Below, one piece after another: positions 43,730 through 54,300 of a stretch of DNA of 64,000 nucleotides. Numbering within the stretch: position 1 is the stretch's first letter; each line of letters starts with the position of its first letter. Made by a program: the position numbers and the translations under genes. The DNA is taken from positions 868,001 through 932,000 of the forward strand of contig NZ_JAATJE010000001.1 of assembly GCF_011927695.1 (NCBI RefSeq). Reading direction: 5' to 3'. The notes below the pieces were generated by a model. That model saw nothing but the letters and a program-made list of their open reading frames with translations, had not been told where the DNA came from and did not search any database. This DNA comes from Sphingomonas jejuensis. GTDB lineage: Bacteria; Pseudomonadota; Alphaproteobacteria; Sphingomonadales; Sphingomonadaceae.

Positions 43730-44002
43730 ATGTCCGTGGGGATGACGTTGCGCCTGTTCTTGTTCCTGTCCGCGCTTGTTGCGAGCTTTGCCGGTATCGC
43801 CGGCGATCTGCGCGCGCGCGTGCCGGTCGCGGTGGGCGTGGCGGCGGTCAGCGGTGCGATCGCCATCGATGCCGTCCGACCGGTGCGCCAGTCCCACCTG
43901 GACCTGATGGACACGCCGCAGCGGCGGCTTGACGTCGCGCCGGACGGCCTGGCGAGCTACCCGTCGGTGATCGCGCGGGTCGCGGCGCCGCGGCGCGAAT
44001 AG
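43730..44002 (+). CDS. Small membrane-associated protein of unknown function
   Basis: The protein has about 90 residues from the ATG at 43730; an ATG at 43742 is also possible and neither has a strong ribosome site. A hydrophobic N-terminal helix ([19 protein letters not shown]) is followed by a second moderately hydrophobic stretch ([18 protein letters not shown]) and a polar C-terminus. I do not recognise a family. It lies 94 bases upstream of secA in the same direction, so it could share the transcript. Confidence 0.45.
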   Translation: MSVGMTLRLFLFLSALVASFAGIAGDLRARVPVAVGVAAVSGAIAIDAVRPVRQSHLDLMDTPQRRLDVAPDGLASYPSVIARVAAPRRE

Positions 44003-44096
44003 CGGCCCCACGCTCTATATCCTGCGCCGGCGCGTCCGGCGGAGCCGACATCATCGTGCGCCAGCGACGGCGCCGCCATTATCGATAGGATTTGCC

Positions 44097-46835
44097 ATGT
44101 TCGGTGGCCTCGCCAAGTCTCTTTTCGGGTCGTCCAACGACCGCTACGTCAACTCGCTGCGCTCCACCGTCGCCAAGATCGAACGGTTCGAGCCGACCTT
44201 GCAGGCGATGGACGATGACACCCTGTCGCGCCAGACGGCGCTGTTCCGCGAACGGCTTGCCGCGGGCGAGACGCTCGACGCGCTGCTGCCGGAGGCGTTC
44301 GCCACCGTCCGCGAGGCGGCAAAGCGCGTGCTAGGCCAGCGTCATTACGACGTGCAGATGATCGGCGGCATCGTGCTGCATCGTGGCGAGATCGCCGAGA
44401 TGCGGACGGGCGAGGGCAAGACGCTGGTCGCCACGCTCGCCACCTATCTGAACGCGCTGCCGGGCGACGGCGTTCACGTCGTGACGGTCAACGACTATCT
44501 GGCGCGGCGCGACGCCGAGTGGATGGGCCGCGTTTATCGCTTCCTGGGCCTGACCACCGGCGTGATCGTGCCCAACATGCCCGACCACGAGCGTCGGGCC
44601 GCCTATGCCTGCGACATCACCTACGCCACCAACAACGAGTTGGGCTTCGACTATCTGCGCGACAACATGAAGTATGAGCGGTCGCAGATGGTGCAGCGCC
44701 CGTTTGCCTACGCCATCGTCGACGAGGTCGATTCGATCCTGATCGACGAGGCCCGCACCCCGCTCATCATTTCCGGCCCAACCGACGACCGGTCGGAGCT
44801 CTACACGCAGGTCGACCGGCTGGTGAAGCAGGTGACCGCCGAGGATTACGAGCTCGATGAGAAGATGCGCACCATCACCCTGACCGAGGACGGGACGGAG
44901 AAGGTGGAGCGGATGCTCGAGGAGGCCGGGCTGCTCCAGGGCAGCAACCTCTATGACTTCGAGAACACGCTGATCGTCCATCACGTCAACCAGGCGCTGC
45001 GCGCCAACGTGATGCAGAAGCGCGATACCGACTATATCGTCAAGGACGGCAAGATCGTCATCATCGACGAGTTCACCGGCCGCATGATGGACGGGCGCCG
45101 CTGGTCTGACGGACTGCACCAGGCGGTGGAGGCCAAGGAAGGCGTGAAGATCGAGCCGGAGAACCAGACGCTCGCTTCCATCACGTTCCAGAATTATTTC
45201 CGCATGTATCCGAAGCTTGGCGGCATGACCGGCACCGCGGCGACGGAAGCGCAGGAATTCTACGACATCTACAAGATCAACGTCGTCACGATCCCGACCA
45301 ACCTGGACGTGAAGCGGATCGACGAGGAAGATCAGTTCTACAAGAACATCAACGACAAGTTCCGCGCCATCGCCAAGTCGATCCGCGAACATGCGCTGAA
45401 GGGTCAGCCGGTGCTGGTCGGCACCGTCTCCATCGAAAAGTCGGAGCTGCTGTCCGACTTCCTCCGGCAGGAGGGCGTGGAGCACAAGGTGCTGAACGCC
45501 CGCTTCCACGAGATGGAAGCGCACATCGTGGCGCAGGCGGGCCGGCTGGGCGCCGTCACCATCGCGACAAACATGGCGGGCCGCGGCACCGACATCCAGC
45601 TTGGCGGCAATCTGGAATTCCGGGTCGAGGACGAGCTGAAGGACATGCCGGAAGGCGAGGCGCGGGACGCCGCCATCGAAGGCATCCGGCAGGAGATCGC
45701 GGCGGAGAAGCAGGCGGTGCTCGATGCGGGCGGATTGTTCGTGCTGGGGACCGAGCGGCATGAGAGCCGCCGCATCGATAACCAGCTGCGCGGCCGGTCC
45801 GGGCGCCAGGGCGACCCAGGCCTCAGCCGCTTCTACCTGTCGCTGGACGACGATCTGCTGCGCATCTTCGGGCCGGACACGCTGTTCGCCAAGATGATGA
45901 ACAAGAGCCTGGACGACGGTGAGGCGATCGGCAGCCGCTGGCTGTCGAAGGCGATCGAAACCGCGCAGAAGAAGGTGGAAGCGCGCAACTACGACCAGCG
46001 CAAGCAGGTCGTGGAGTACGACAACGTCATGAACGACCAGCGCAAGGTGATCTACGACCAGCGCGCCGAGATCATGGACGCCGAGGCCGTCGACGATGTG
46101 ATCGAGGACATGCGCCGGGAGACGGTGAACGCCGTGGTCGGCGCGGCCTGCCCGCCCGACACCTATCCGGAGCAGTGGGACGTGCCCGCCCTTCAGGAGC
46201 GTGTCCGCGAGTTGTTCGCGGTTGATGCGCCGATCGCGGACTGGATCCGCGAGGACCATGTCGATCCCGAGCTGATCGAGACGCGGATCGCAGCGGAGGC
46301 GGACGCGCGCGCCGAGCGCCAGAAGGCGCAGGTCGTCGACCCGTCGATGTGGGGCGGCATCGAGAAGAGCATCCTTCTCCAGACGCTCGACCACCATTGG
46401 AAGGAGCATCTCGCCACGCTCGATGCGCTGCGCCAGGTGGTGCACCTGCGCGCCTATGCGCAGAAGACGCCGCTCAACGAGTACAAGCAGGAGGCGTTCG
46501 CCCTGTTCGAGCGGATGGTGGAGCAGATCCGCGAGGATGTGACCCGCACCATTGCCAATGCCGAGTTCGGCATGCCGGCCATGCCCGAACTGCCGCCGAT
46601 GCCGGACTTCCTGACGACGCACATCGATCCGCTGACCGGCGAGGACGACAGCCGCGACATCGACGGCGGCAGCCTGGGCCTGGTGACAACCCGCCTGCCG
46701 CCGCTGCAGGCGCCCCGGCCCGAGATGCCGGAGAACCTGGATGAGCGGTCGGAGTGGGGCGAGGTCAGCCGCAACGCGCCGTGCCCGTGCGGGTCGGGCC
46801 GCAAGTTCAAGCATTGCCACGGCGTGCTTGCGTGA
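44097..46835 (+). CDS. secA: Preprotein translocase ATPase SecA
   Basis: The protein has 912 residues. It drives preproteins through SecYEG by ATP hydrolysis. Walker A is in [11 protein letters not shown] and the DEAD-like box is [16 protein letters not shown]. The second motor domain has [14 protein letters not shown] and [12 protein letters not shown]. The C-terminal zinc finger that binds SecB and phospholipid is [14 protein letters not shown], at the very end. The start has AGGAT five bases upstream. It overlaps the next gene by four bases (GTGA). Confidence 0.98.
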   Translation: MFGGLAKSLFGSSNDRYVNSLRSTVAKIERFEPTLQAMDDDTLSRQTALFRERLAAGETLDALLPEAFATVREAAKRVLGQRHYDVQMIGGIVLHRGEIAEMRTGEGKTLVATLATYLNALPGDGVHVVTVNDYLARRDAEWMGRVYRFLGLTTGVIVPNMPDHERRAAYACDITYATNNELGFDYLRDNMKYERSQMVQRPFAYAIVDEVDSILIDEARTPLIISGPTDDRSELYTQVDRLVKQVTAEDYELDEKMRTITLTEDGTEKVERMLEEAGLLQGSNLYDFENTLIVHHVNQALRANVMQKRDTDYIVKDGKIVIIDEFTGRMMDGRRWSDGLHQAVEAKEGVKIEPENQTLASITFQNYFRMYPKLGGMTGTAATEAQEFYDIYKINVVTIPTNLDVKRIDEEDQFYKNINDKFRAIAKSIREHALKGQPVLVGTVSIEKSELLSDFLRQEGVEHKVLNARFHEMEAHIVAQAGRLGAVTIATNMAGRGTDIQLGGNLEFRVEDELKDMPEGEARDAAIEGIRQEIAAEKQAVLDAGGLFVLGTERHESRRIDNQLRGRSGRQGDPGLSRFYLSLDDDLLRIFGPDTLFAKMMNKSLDDGEAIGSRWLSKAIETAQKKVEARNYDQRKQVVEYDNVMNDQRKVIYDQRAEIMDAEAVDDVIEDMRRETVNAVVGAACPPDTYPEQWDVPALQERVRELFAVDAPIADWIREDHVDPELIETRIAAEADARAERQKAQVVDPSMWGGIEKSILLQTLDHHWKEHLATLDALRQVVHLRAYAQKTPLNEYKQEAFALFERMVEQIREDVTRTIANAEFGMPAMPELPPMPDFLTTHIDPLTGEDDSRDIDGGSLGLVTTRLPPLQAPRPEMPENLDERSEWGEVSRNAPCPCGSGRKFKHCHGVLA

Positions 46836-47299
46836 CACGCCTCGCCATCGTGGTGGCGGTTGCAGCGATGATGCCTTGGCCCGGCATGGCATCATCGCAG
46901 GCGGCCACCCGCGATGATGATCCCGCGCGGACGATCCTCGCCCTCGACGACAAGGTCAGCGTCGAGCGCGATCTGAACAGTGACGGTAGAGCGGAGAGGG
47001 TGATCTACGTCACCGACCGGCGCTATTGCGGCAGCGGCGGCTGTACGCTGGTCGTGCTGGTGCGGAACGGGGCAGGCTGGCGCACCGTGTCGCGTACGAC
47101 GGTGGTGCGTGCGCCGATCGAACTGCTGCCCACGACCAGGCATGGCTGGCGCGATCTGGCGGTGACGGTCGCCGGCGGCGGGATCACCGCGCCGCGGCGC
47201 GTCAGGCTGAGGTTCGATGGTCGCCGCTATCCGCCCAATCCGACGGTGATCACGGAGGAGGCGCCGGATGACGGCGCCACTGTCCTGATCGACCGCTAA
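46832..47299 (+). CDS. Small periplasmic protein coupled to secA
   Basis: The protein has 155 residues from a GTG that overlaps the secA stop (GTGA at 46832-46835). A signal peptide covers about 1-25 (ASSQA before Ala). The mature part has [22 protein letters not shown], where two cysteines five residues apart could form a disulfide, and a beta-rich remainder with [21 protein letters not shown] do not recognise a named family. The coupling to secA ensures joint translation. A longer in-frame start inside secA is rejected because it would lack a signal peptide. Confidence 0.7.
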   Translation: MTRLAIVVAVAAMMPWPGMASSQAATRDDDPARTILALDDKVSVERDLNSDGRAERVIYVTDRRYCGSGGCTLVVLVRNGAGWRTVSRTTVVRAPIELLPTTRHGWRDLAVTVAGGGITAPRRVRLRFDGRRYPPNPTVITEEAPDDGATVLIDR

Positions 47300-47309
47300 A
47301 GACTGGGAA

Positions 47310-47384
47310 TGGCTCCCCGGGCCTGATTCGAACAGGCGGCCGTCCGATTAACAGTCGGATGCTCTACCGCTGAGCTACCGGGGA
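47310..47384 (-). tRNA. tRNA-Asn (anticodon GTT)
   Basis: The 75-base cloverleaf begins TCCCCGG at 47384 and pairs with CCGGGGA at 47314-47320. The anticodon stem-loop has TCCGACTGTTAATCGGA, giving GTT. The T-arm TTCGAATC is intact, the discriminator is G and the 3' CCA is encoded (47310-47312). It reads AAY codons. Confidence 0.97.
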
Positions 47385-47437
47385 TCGCGCGTGGCGTGGA
47401 GGGCTATTGCCGCGCTTTTTCGCGAAGCGCAAGCATC

Positions 47438-48208
47438 TCAGGAAATGAACTGCTCCATGGTGATCCGGTCGTCGAGCGCGTGCTCCGGATCGAACATCAG
47501 CTTCAGCGCGGTGGCGCGGTCGATGGCGACCTCCACGCTCGCGACGTCGCGCACCTCGCGCTGATCGGCGACCGCGCTGACCGGGCGCTTGACGGGATCG
47601 AGCACGCGAAAGCCGATGCGGGCGCTGTCGGCCAGGATGGCGCCGCGCCAGCGACGCGGGCGGAACGGGCTGATCGGCGTCAGCGCCTGCAAGGACGAGC
47701 CGAGCGGCAGGATCGGTCCATGGGCGGACAGGTTGTAGGCCGTCGACCCGGCGGGCGTCGCGACCAGGACGCCGTCGCAGACGAGCTCGTCCAGGACGAC
47801 GCGACCGGACACGGACACCTCGATCCAAGCCGTCTGCCGCGTTTCGCGCAGCAACGACACCTCGTTGATCGCAGGCAGCGTCACCCGCTCCCCCTCGATC
47901 GTCACGGCATCCATGACGAGCGGCGACACCGACAGCGTGCGCGCGCGCGACAGCCTGGCGTCCAGATCATCGGCCGACCAGTTGTTCATCAGGAAGCCGA
48001 CCGTGCCCCGGTTCATGCCGTAGACCGGCACGATGCGGCGCCGCTCCAGCATCGCATGAAGGGTCTGGAGCATGAAGCCGTCGCCCCCCAGCGCGATGAT
48101 CATGTCCGCGTCTTCGGGCGCCACGAAGTCGTGCGTGCGGCGAAGCTCCGCCTCTGCTTCGCGCGCGGCCGGCGTTGGCGAGGCGAGCAGCGCCCGGGCC
48201 AGCGTCAT
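47438..48208 (-). CDS. nadK: NAD kinase
   Basis: The protein has 256 residues. It phosphorylates NAD to NADP with ATP or polyphosphate. The catalytic GGDG motif is in IALGGDGFMLQTLH, the second motif is GMNRGTVGFLMN, and TPAGSTAYNLSAHGPIL is the ribose-binding loop. Its start overlaps the moaA stop by the TGA/ATG pattern at 48205-48208, so it is translated with moaA. Length is at the short end for the family but complete. Confidence 0.94.
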   Translation of the reverse strand: MTLARALLASPTPAAREAEAELRRTHDFVAPEDADMIIALGGDGFMLQTLHAMLERRRIVPVYGMNRGTVGFLMNNWSADDLDARLSRARTLSVSPLVMDAVTIEGERVTLPAINEVSLLRETRQTAWIEVSVSGRVVLDELVCDGVLVATPAGSTAYNLSAHGPILPLGSSLQALTPISPFRPRRWRGAILADSARIGFRVLDPVKRPVSAVADQREVRDVASVEVAIDRATALKLMFDPEHALDDRITMEQFIS

Positions 48209-49206
48209 CCGCCGGTCACGCTCATGTGGCGGCTGACGGCAGGGCGCGCCCGATCGACACCGAAATCATGCGCCAGGGGCTTGGTGGAGAGCGCCTGGTC
48301 GAGGATGGCGTCGAGCGCGTCCACGCCGCCGTCGCGAAGCGCTGCCTTCACGTCGACCTGATCGGAATGGCCCAGGCACATGAAGAGCTTGCCTTCGGCC
48401 GTCAGCCGGATGCGATTGCACCCGGCACAGAAATTCTCGGTCAGCGGAGAGATCAGCCCGAGCGTCAGGCCAAGTTCCGTCACCTGCCAGTAGCGCGACG
48501 GCCCCCCGGTGCGCATCTCGCTGGGCATCAGGGTGTAGCGATCGGCAAGCCGCGCGCGCACCTCGGTGAGCGGCAGGAAGCGGTTTTCGCCATCGTCGTC
48601 GATGTGGCCGAGCGGCATGGTTTCAATGAGCGACAGGTCGAAGCCCTGATCGGCGCACCACCGCATCATCGGATCGATGTCGACCTCGTTCAGTCCCTTG
48701 AGAGCCACCATGTTGATCTTGACGTGAAGGCCGGCGGCGCGGGCGGCATCGAGGCCGGCGAGCACGTCGGGCAGCTGCTGGCTGCGCGCGATATAGGCGA
48801 AGCGGTCGGGATCGAGCGTATCCAGGCTCACGTTGATGCGCCGCACGCCGGCGTCGCGTAGCGCGGCGGCATGCTCCACCAGGCGCGTGCCGTTGGTGGT
48901 GAGCGTCAGTTCGTCGAGCCCGCGGCCGAGGTTGCGCCCCATACGCGCGGCGAGATCGGGAAGACCGCGCCGGGCGAGCGGCTCGCCCCCGGTCAGCCGG
49001 ATGCGACGGATGCCGCGGGCGACGAACCGATCGGCGACGGCGGAAAGCTCCTCAAAGCTCAGCAGTTCGCGACGCGGCAGGAAGCTCATCACCTGCGGCA
49101 TACAGTAGCGGCAGCGGAACTCGCAGCGGTCCGTCACCGAGATGCGCAGGTAGCTGATGGTGCGCCCGTGCGCATCCTGGAGCGAGCGGGGCCGGGGAGC
49201 ATCCAT
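48205..49206 (-). CDS. moaA: GTP 3',8-cyclase (molybdenum cofactor synthesis)
   Basis: The protein has 333 residues from the ATG at 49206, which gives the usual start (about 17 residues before YLRISVTDRC). The radical-SAM cluster motif is CEFRCRYC. The second iron-sulfur cluster motif near the C-terminus is CAGCNRIRLTAEGKLFMC, and the C-terminal GG needed for cyclisation is present at the end. It makes the first committed intermediate of molybdopterin with MoaC. No other moa or moe genes are near. Coupling to nadK downstream is unusual in my experience. Confidence 0.95.
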   Translation of the reverse strand: MDAPRPRSLQDAHGRTISYLRISVTDRCEFRCRYCMPQVMSFLPRRELLSFEELSAVADRFVARGIRRIRLTGGEPLARRGLPDLAARMGRNLGRGLDELTLTTNGTRLVEHAAALRDAGVRRINVSLDTLDPDRFAYIARSQQLPDVLAGLDAARAAGLHVKINMVALKGLNEVDIDPMMRWCADQGFDLSLIETMPLGHIDDDGENRFLPLTEVRARLADRYTLMPSEMRTGGPSRYWQVTELGLTLGLISPLTENFCAGCNRIRLTAEGKLFMCLGHSDQVDVKAALRDGGVDALDAILDQALSTKPLAHDFGVDRARPAVSRHMSVTGG

Positions 49207-49311
49207 CGTCCGGAAACCTAAGGTGCTCCACTCGTCGCGGCAAGGTGGCGTCGGCCATTGGCGCGGGCGGGAGGTGCGGCTACCATCGGGAACCACGGGA
49301 GAGCGATCGAC

Positions 49312-51336
49312 ATGCAGGTTGGATATCCCGTTGACGCTGCCGGCGGGGGCAGGCGGGGGTTGGAACCGCTGTTCCTGTTATCGTTCCGCCACCGTGACGA
49401 ACTTGCCCAGGCGGCGTCACGCGCGGGATGGCAACCGATCGCCGCGCGGCGGCAGGAGGATGCGAACCGTCGCTTCGTCTCCAGCGGCGCGGTAATCGCC
49501 GTGGTGGACGCGCGCGGCGCGCTGGAGGAGGGGATCGCCAGCCTCACGGCGCTGGCCGGCGCGGCCGAAGCCAACGCTTCCGGATTGCTGATGCTGCTGT
49601 CGCGCGGGGACGTGGGTGCGCTCGACCGCGTGTTTGCGGCGGGCGCCACCCATTATCTTGCAAGCCCGTTCGGCGACGACGAGTTCGCGCAGGCGCTGCG
49701 CTTCGTCGCTCGCCATGCCGAACGGGTCGGCGGGCAGCGGCGCCCGGACCAGCCGGCGCTGTCGTGGGAGCTGGACACCAGCACGGGATCGCTGGCGCTC
49801 AGCGAGCCGCTGGCCGAGCGGCTGAAGGTCGATCCGCCGTCGAGCTTCAGCAGGTTCATGCGATTGCTGGACAAGCGCGACCGGCGCGCGGCGGTGGAGG
49901 CCGCGCGGCGCCTGGATGCCGGCGATGTCGCCACCGCTTTTGCCCACACGCTTCCGGGCGGTGGCCGGGCCGCGCATCACCTCAGCCGCGCGGACGAGGG
50001 GGAGCGGATCGGCGGCCGGATCGAACAGCTGGAGGACGGGCAGGAGCGCAGGTCCGGGGGCCGGGACGTGCTGACCGGCCTTGCCGACGGCGTGGCGGCG
50101 CGGCACTGGATCGCCCGCCGGCTGGGCGAGGGCCGGCCCGTCACCCTGTTGCAGATCGCGCTGGCCCGGTTCGACGGGATCAACGAGGCCTATGGCCGGG
50201 CAGCCGGCGACGCCCTGCTGACCGCCGCCGCGCGCCGGGTGGAGCGCCTGAGCGCCGAGGTGGTCGGCCGCGGCGGGCTGGTGGCGCGCATCGCCGGCGC
50301 CGAGTTCCTGATCGGCGTCGCCGGGGACGACATGCTGGAGCGGGTCCGCCTGCTTGCCAGCCAGCTGCTGGATGCGCTGGCGCGCCCGTTCGTCGCCGAC
50401 ACGGCGGTGCTGACGCTGGGATCGCACGGCGGGATCACCGAGTCGCTTGCCGGCGAAACGGAGCCCGGCGACCTTCTGCGGCGCGCCTCCGCCGCGCTGT
50501 CAGACGCCCGCATCGGCGACGGCGACCCGATCCGCGTGCTGGCGGGCGACAAGGCGCGGGACGAGCAGATGTCGCGCAGGCTGGAAGCGGACCTGCGCGA
50601 GGCGCTGGCGGGCGACGGCATCGAGATCCTTTACCAACCGCAGGCGCGCCTGCCGGACGGCGCCATCGTCGGCGTGGAGGCGCTTGCCCGGTGGCGGCAC
50701 CCGACGCTGGGCCTGCTGGGCGCCGAGACGCTGTTTGCCGCGGGCGAGGGTGCCGGGCTGTCGCTGCCGCTCTCCAACCTCCTGCAGCGGCGCGCGATCG
50801 AGGGGGCGGTGGCGTGGCCGCCCGCGCTCCAGCACCTCACCTTGTCGATCAACGTGACCGCCGCCGACGTGGCGCAGCCCGATTTCGACGAGCGCGTGCT
50901 CGCGCTGACCGACGAGACGGGGTTTCCCCGCCACCGGCTGACCATCGAAGTGACGGAAGGCGACCTGATCGCCGACCTCGCGCAGGCCGCCGACCTGCTC
51001 GCCAAGCTGAGGGCGGCGCGCTGCCGCGTCGCCATCGACGATTTCGGAACCGGCTATTCGAGCCTCGCTTATCTGAAGGCGCTTCCGCTCGATTACCTGA
51101 AGATCGACAAGCGGCTGGCGCAGGACATCGCGGGCACGACGCGAGACCGCGTGGTGGTGCGCGGGGTCATCGAAATGGCGCGTTCGCTCGGCCTGCGGGT
51201 CGTGGCCGAGGGCGTCGAGACGGCCGAGCAGCTGGCCCTGCTGGCGGCGGAGGGCTGCACGTCGTACCAAGGCTATCTCTGCGCGCCGCCGCTCAGCACC
51301 GACGAGCTGGTGACGCTGGTGGCGCCGGTGGACTGA
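49312..51336 (+). CDS. EAL-domain phosphodiesterase with degenerate GGDEF and receiver-like domain
   Basis: The protein has 674 residues from the ATG at 49312, behind GGGAGAG. The N-terminal 140 residues have a receiver-like fold (VIAVVDARG, and FAAGATHYLASPFGDDEF) without a clear phosphorylation site. A GGDEF domain (about 250-415) has AGAEF (328-332) where GGDEF should be, so cyclase activity is unlikely. The EAL domain (about 420-665) is intact: VEALARW with E456, NVTAADV, EVTEGDLI, DDFGTGYSSL, LKIDK and EGVET. It should hydrolyse cyclic di-GMP. It is divergent from moaA and convergent with mfd. Confidence 0.88.
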   Translation: MQVGYPVDAAGGGRRGLEPLFLLSFRHRDELAQAASRAGWQPIAARRQEDANRRFVSSGAVIAVVDARGALEEGIASLTALAGAAEANASGLLMLLSRGDVGALDRVFAAGATHYLASPFGDDEFAQALRFVARHAERVGGQRRPDQPALSWELDTSTGSLALSEPLAERLKVDPPSSFSRFMRLLDKRDRRAAVEAARRLDAGDVATAFAHTLPGGGRAAHHLSRADEGERIGGRIEQLEDGQERRSGGRDVLTGLADGVAARHWIARRLGEGRPVTLLQIALARFDGINEAYGRAAGDALLTAAARRVERLSAEVVGRGGLVARIAGAEFLIGVAGDDMLERVRLLASQLLDALARPFVADTAVLTLGSHGGITESLAGETEPGDLLRRASAALSDARIGDGDPIRVLAGDKARDEQMSRRLEADLREALAGDGIEILYQPQARLPDGAIVGVEALARWRHPTLGLLGAETLFAAGEGAGLSLPLSNLLQRRAIEGAVAWPPALQHLTLSINVTAADVAQPDFDERVLALTDETGFPRHRLTIEVTEGDLIADLAQAADLLAKLRAARCRVAIDDFGTGYSSLAYLKALPLDYLKIDKRLAQDIAGTTRDRVVVRGVIEMARSLGLRVVAEGVETAEQLALLAAEGCTSYQGYLCAPPLSTDELVTLVAPVD

Positions 51337-51352
51337 GCCGCCGGCCGGCCGG

Positions 51353-54300
51353 TCAGCGCACGAGCTTGGCGAGGCCGCGTGACAGTTGCAGGGCGCCGTT
51401 CAGGCGCTGCCGCCCGTTTTCCCAGGCGCGGCTGATCACCAGCTTGTTGTCGGGCCTGAGCTTGGCCGTGCCCTCAAGCCGCGCGACATAGCCGAACAGC
51501 TTTTCCGGTTCCGGGAAGCGATCCTGGTGGAAGGAGACCACCGCGCCGCGCGCGCCGACGTCGATCTTGGCGATGCAGGCGCGGCGCGCGTTGGTCTTGA
51601 TCTCGATGAGCGTCAGCAGGTTGCGGGTTTCCTCCGGCAGCTTGCCGAAGCGGTCGATCAGCTCGGCCGCGAACCCCTCCAGCGCGCCTGTCTCCTCCAC
51701 CTCGTTCAGGCGGCGGTAGAGCGCCATCCTGAGGTCGAGGTCGGGGACGTAATCCTCCGGGATCGAGACCGGAACGTCGACCGTGATCTGGGGCGAGAAG
51801 TCGCCCTTGGTCGGCAGGTCGTCCTCGTCCGGTGCGCTCTTGCCCGCCTTGGCCAGCATGATCGCGTCCTCCAGCATCGACTGGTAGAGCTCGAACCCGA
51901 CCTCCTTGATGTGGCCGGACTGTTCGTCGCCGAGCAGATTGCCGGCGCCGCGAATGTCGAGGTCGTGGCTGGCGAGCTGGAAGCCGGCGCCGAGAGACTC
52001 GAGGTCCGACAGGATCTTCAGCCGCTTTTCCGCCGTGTCGGTGAGGCGGCGGTTTGGCGGCGTCGTGAAATAGGCATAGGCGCGCGTCTTCGACCGGCCG
52101 ACGCGGCCGCGGATCTGGTAGAGCTGCGCCAGACCGAACCGATCGGCCCGGTGGACGATCAGCGTGTTGGCGCTGGGGATGTCGAGCCCGCTTTCGACGA
52201 TGGTGGTGGCGACCAGCACCTCGTAGCGCTTGTCGTAGAAGGCGCTCATGCGCTCCTCCACCTCGCTCGCCGCCATCTGGCCGTGCCCGACGACGTAGCG
52301 CACCTCCGGCACCTCTTCGCGCAGGAACTTCTCAATATCGGGCAGGTCGGCCACGCGCGGCACGACGATGAAGCTCTGGCCGCCGCGATAATGCTCTCGC
52401 AGCAACGCCTCGCGCACCACCACCGGATCCCACGGCATGACGTAGGTGCGGACCGACAGCCGGTCGACCGGCGGCGTCTGGATGACGGACAGCTCGCGCA
52501 GGCCCGACATCGCCATCTGCAGCGTGCGGGGGATGGGGGTGGCGGTCAGGGTCAGCTGGTGGACGTCGGTCTTCAGCGCCTTCAACCGTTCCTTGTGGGT
52601 GACGCCGAAGCGCTGCTCCTCGTCGACGATGACAAGTCCCAAGCGCTTGAACTCGATGCCCTTCGACAGCAGCGCGTGCGTGCCGACGACGATGTCGAGC
52701 GTGCCGGAGGCGAGCCCTTCCTTCACGGCCTTCGCCTCGGCTGCGGGCACCAGGCGGGAGAGGCGGCCGATGTTGAGCGGAAAGCCGCCGAAGCGCTCGA
52801 CGAAGTTCAGGTGGTGCTGGCGCGCGAGCAGGGTGGTGGGGCAGACCACCGCGACCTGCATGCCCGCCATCGCGGCCACGAAGGCGGCACGCAGCGCGAC
52901 CTCCGTCTTGCCGAAGCCGACGTCGCCGCAGACCAGCCGGTCCATCGGTCGGCCGGCGCCGAGATCGTCGACGACATCGGCAATCGCGCGTTCCTGATCC
53001 TCTGTCTCCTGATAGGGGAAGCGGTCGATGAACTCGGGATAGCCCGCATCCGGCTCTGCCACCTCGGCGGGTTTCAGCGCGCGGGCCGCGGCCGTCTTGA
53101 TGAGCTCGCCGGCGATGGCGCGGATCCGCTCCTTCATCTGCGCCTTGCGACGCTGCCACGCCTCGCCGCCAAGGCGGTCGAGCGCGACGCCTTCGGTCTC
53201 GCTGCCGTAGCGCGACAGGACGTCGATGTTCTCGACGGGCACGAACAGCTTGTCGCCGCCGGCGTAGGACAGCCAGACGCAATCGTGCGGCGCCTTGCCA
53301 ACCGGGATCGACGTCAGCCCCTCGTAGCGGCCGATCCCGTGGTCGGCATGGACGACGAGGTCGCCCACCGACAGCGTCGCCAGTTCGTTCAGGAAGGCGT
53401 CGGACGACTTCTTGCGGCGAGCCCGCCGGACCAGCCGGTCGCCCAGCAGGTCCTGCTCGGTCAGCAGCGCGACGTCGGGCGCGGTGAAGCCGTGGTCGAG
53501 CGGCAGCACGACGAGCGCCGGAGAGCCGCCGAGCGCGGACTGCCAGTCGTCGGCCTCGCGCGCGCCGTGGAGACCATGGTCGGCGATGAGCCCACCGAGC
53601 CGCTCGCGCGACCCGGGCGTGTAGGACGCGATCACGAGCTTTCGGCCGGCGCGCTTCTGTTCGGCCGCCCAGGTGGCGAGCGCATCGTAGATGTTGGTGC
53701 CGGCCGTCCGTTCCGGCGCGAAATCGCGGGGGCCGTCGACGCCGAACTCCACAACGCGGTCGCTGTCGGGTGCGTGGAACGGCGTGGCGCTGTGGATCGG
53801 CCGGTCCTCGATCTGCTGCGCCCAGGCGGCGGCATCGAGGTAGAGCCTGTCGGTGGGAAGCGGGCGGTAGCTGCCGGGATCGGTCGACTGCGCGCGGACG
53901 CGATTGTCATGATAGTCTGCGATCGCCTCGAACCGGGCCTCGGCCGCGCCGGCGGCGCCGGGATCGGCCACGATCAGCATGTCGTCGGGCAGATGATCGA
54001 AGACCGTGACCAGCCGCTCCTCGAACAAGGGCAGCCAGTGGTCCATGCCGGCCAGGCGGCGTCCCTCGCTGATCGCCTGGTAGAGCGGATCACCCGTGGC
54101 GGTCGCGCCGAACCGCTCGCGGTAGCGGGTGCGGAACCGCTTGATGCTGTCCTCGTCGAGCAGCGCCTCCGATGCCGGCAGCAGGGTGAAGCTGTCGAGC
54201 CGGCCAACCGTGCGCTGGTCGGCGGGATCGAACTGGCGCACGCTCTCGATCTCGTCACCGAAGAAGTCGAGCCGGAGCGCAAGCTCGGCACCCGACGGCC

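Noticed and set aside
44331-46895. An 854-codon minus-strand frame opposite secA
   Set aside because: secA is unmistakable on the plus strand; this frame has His/Leu-rich composition typical of antisense reading.
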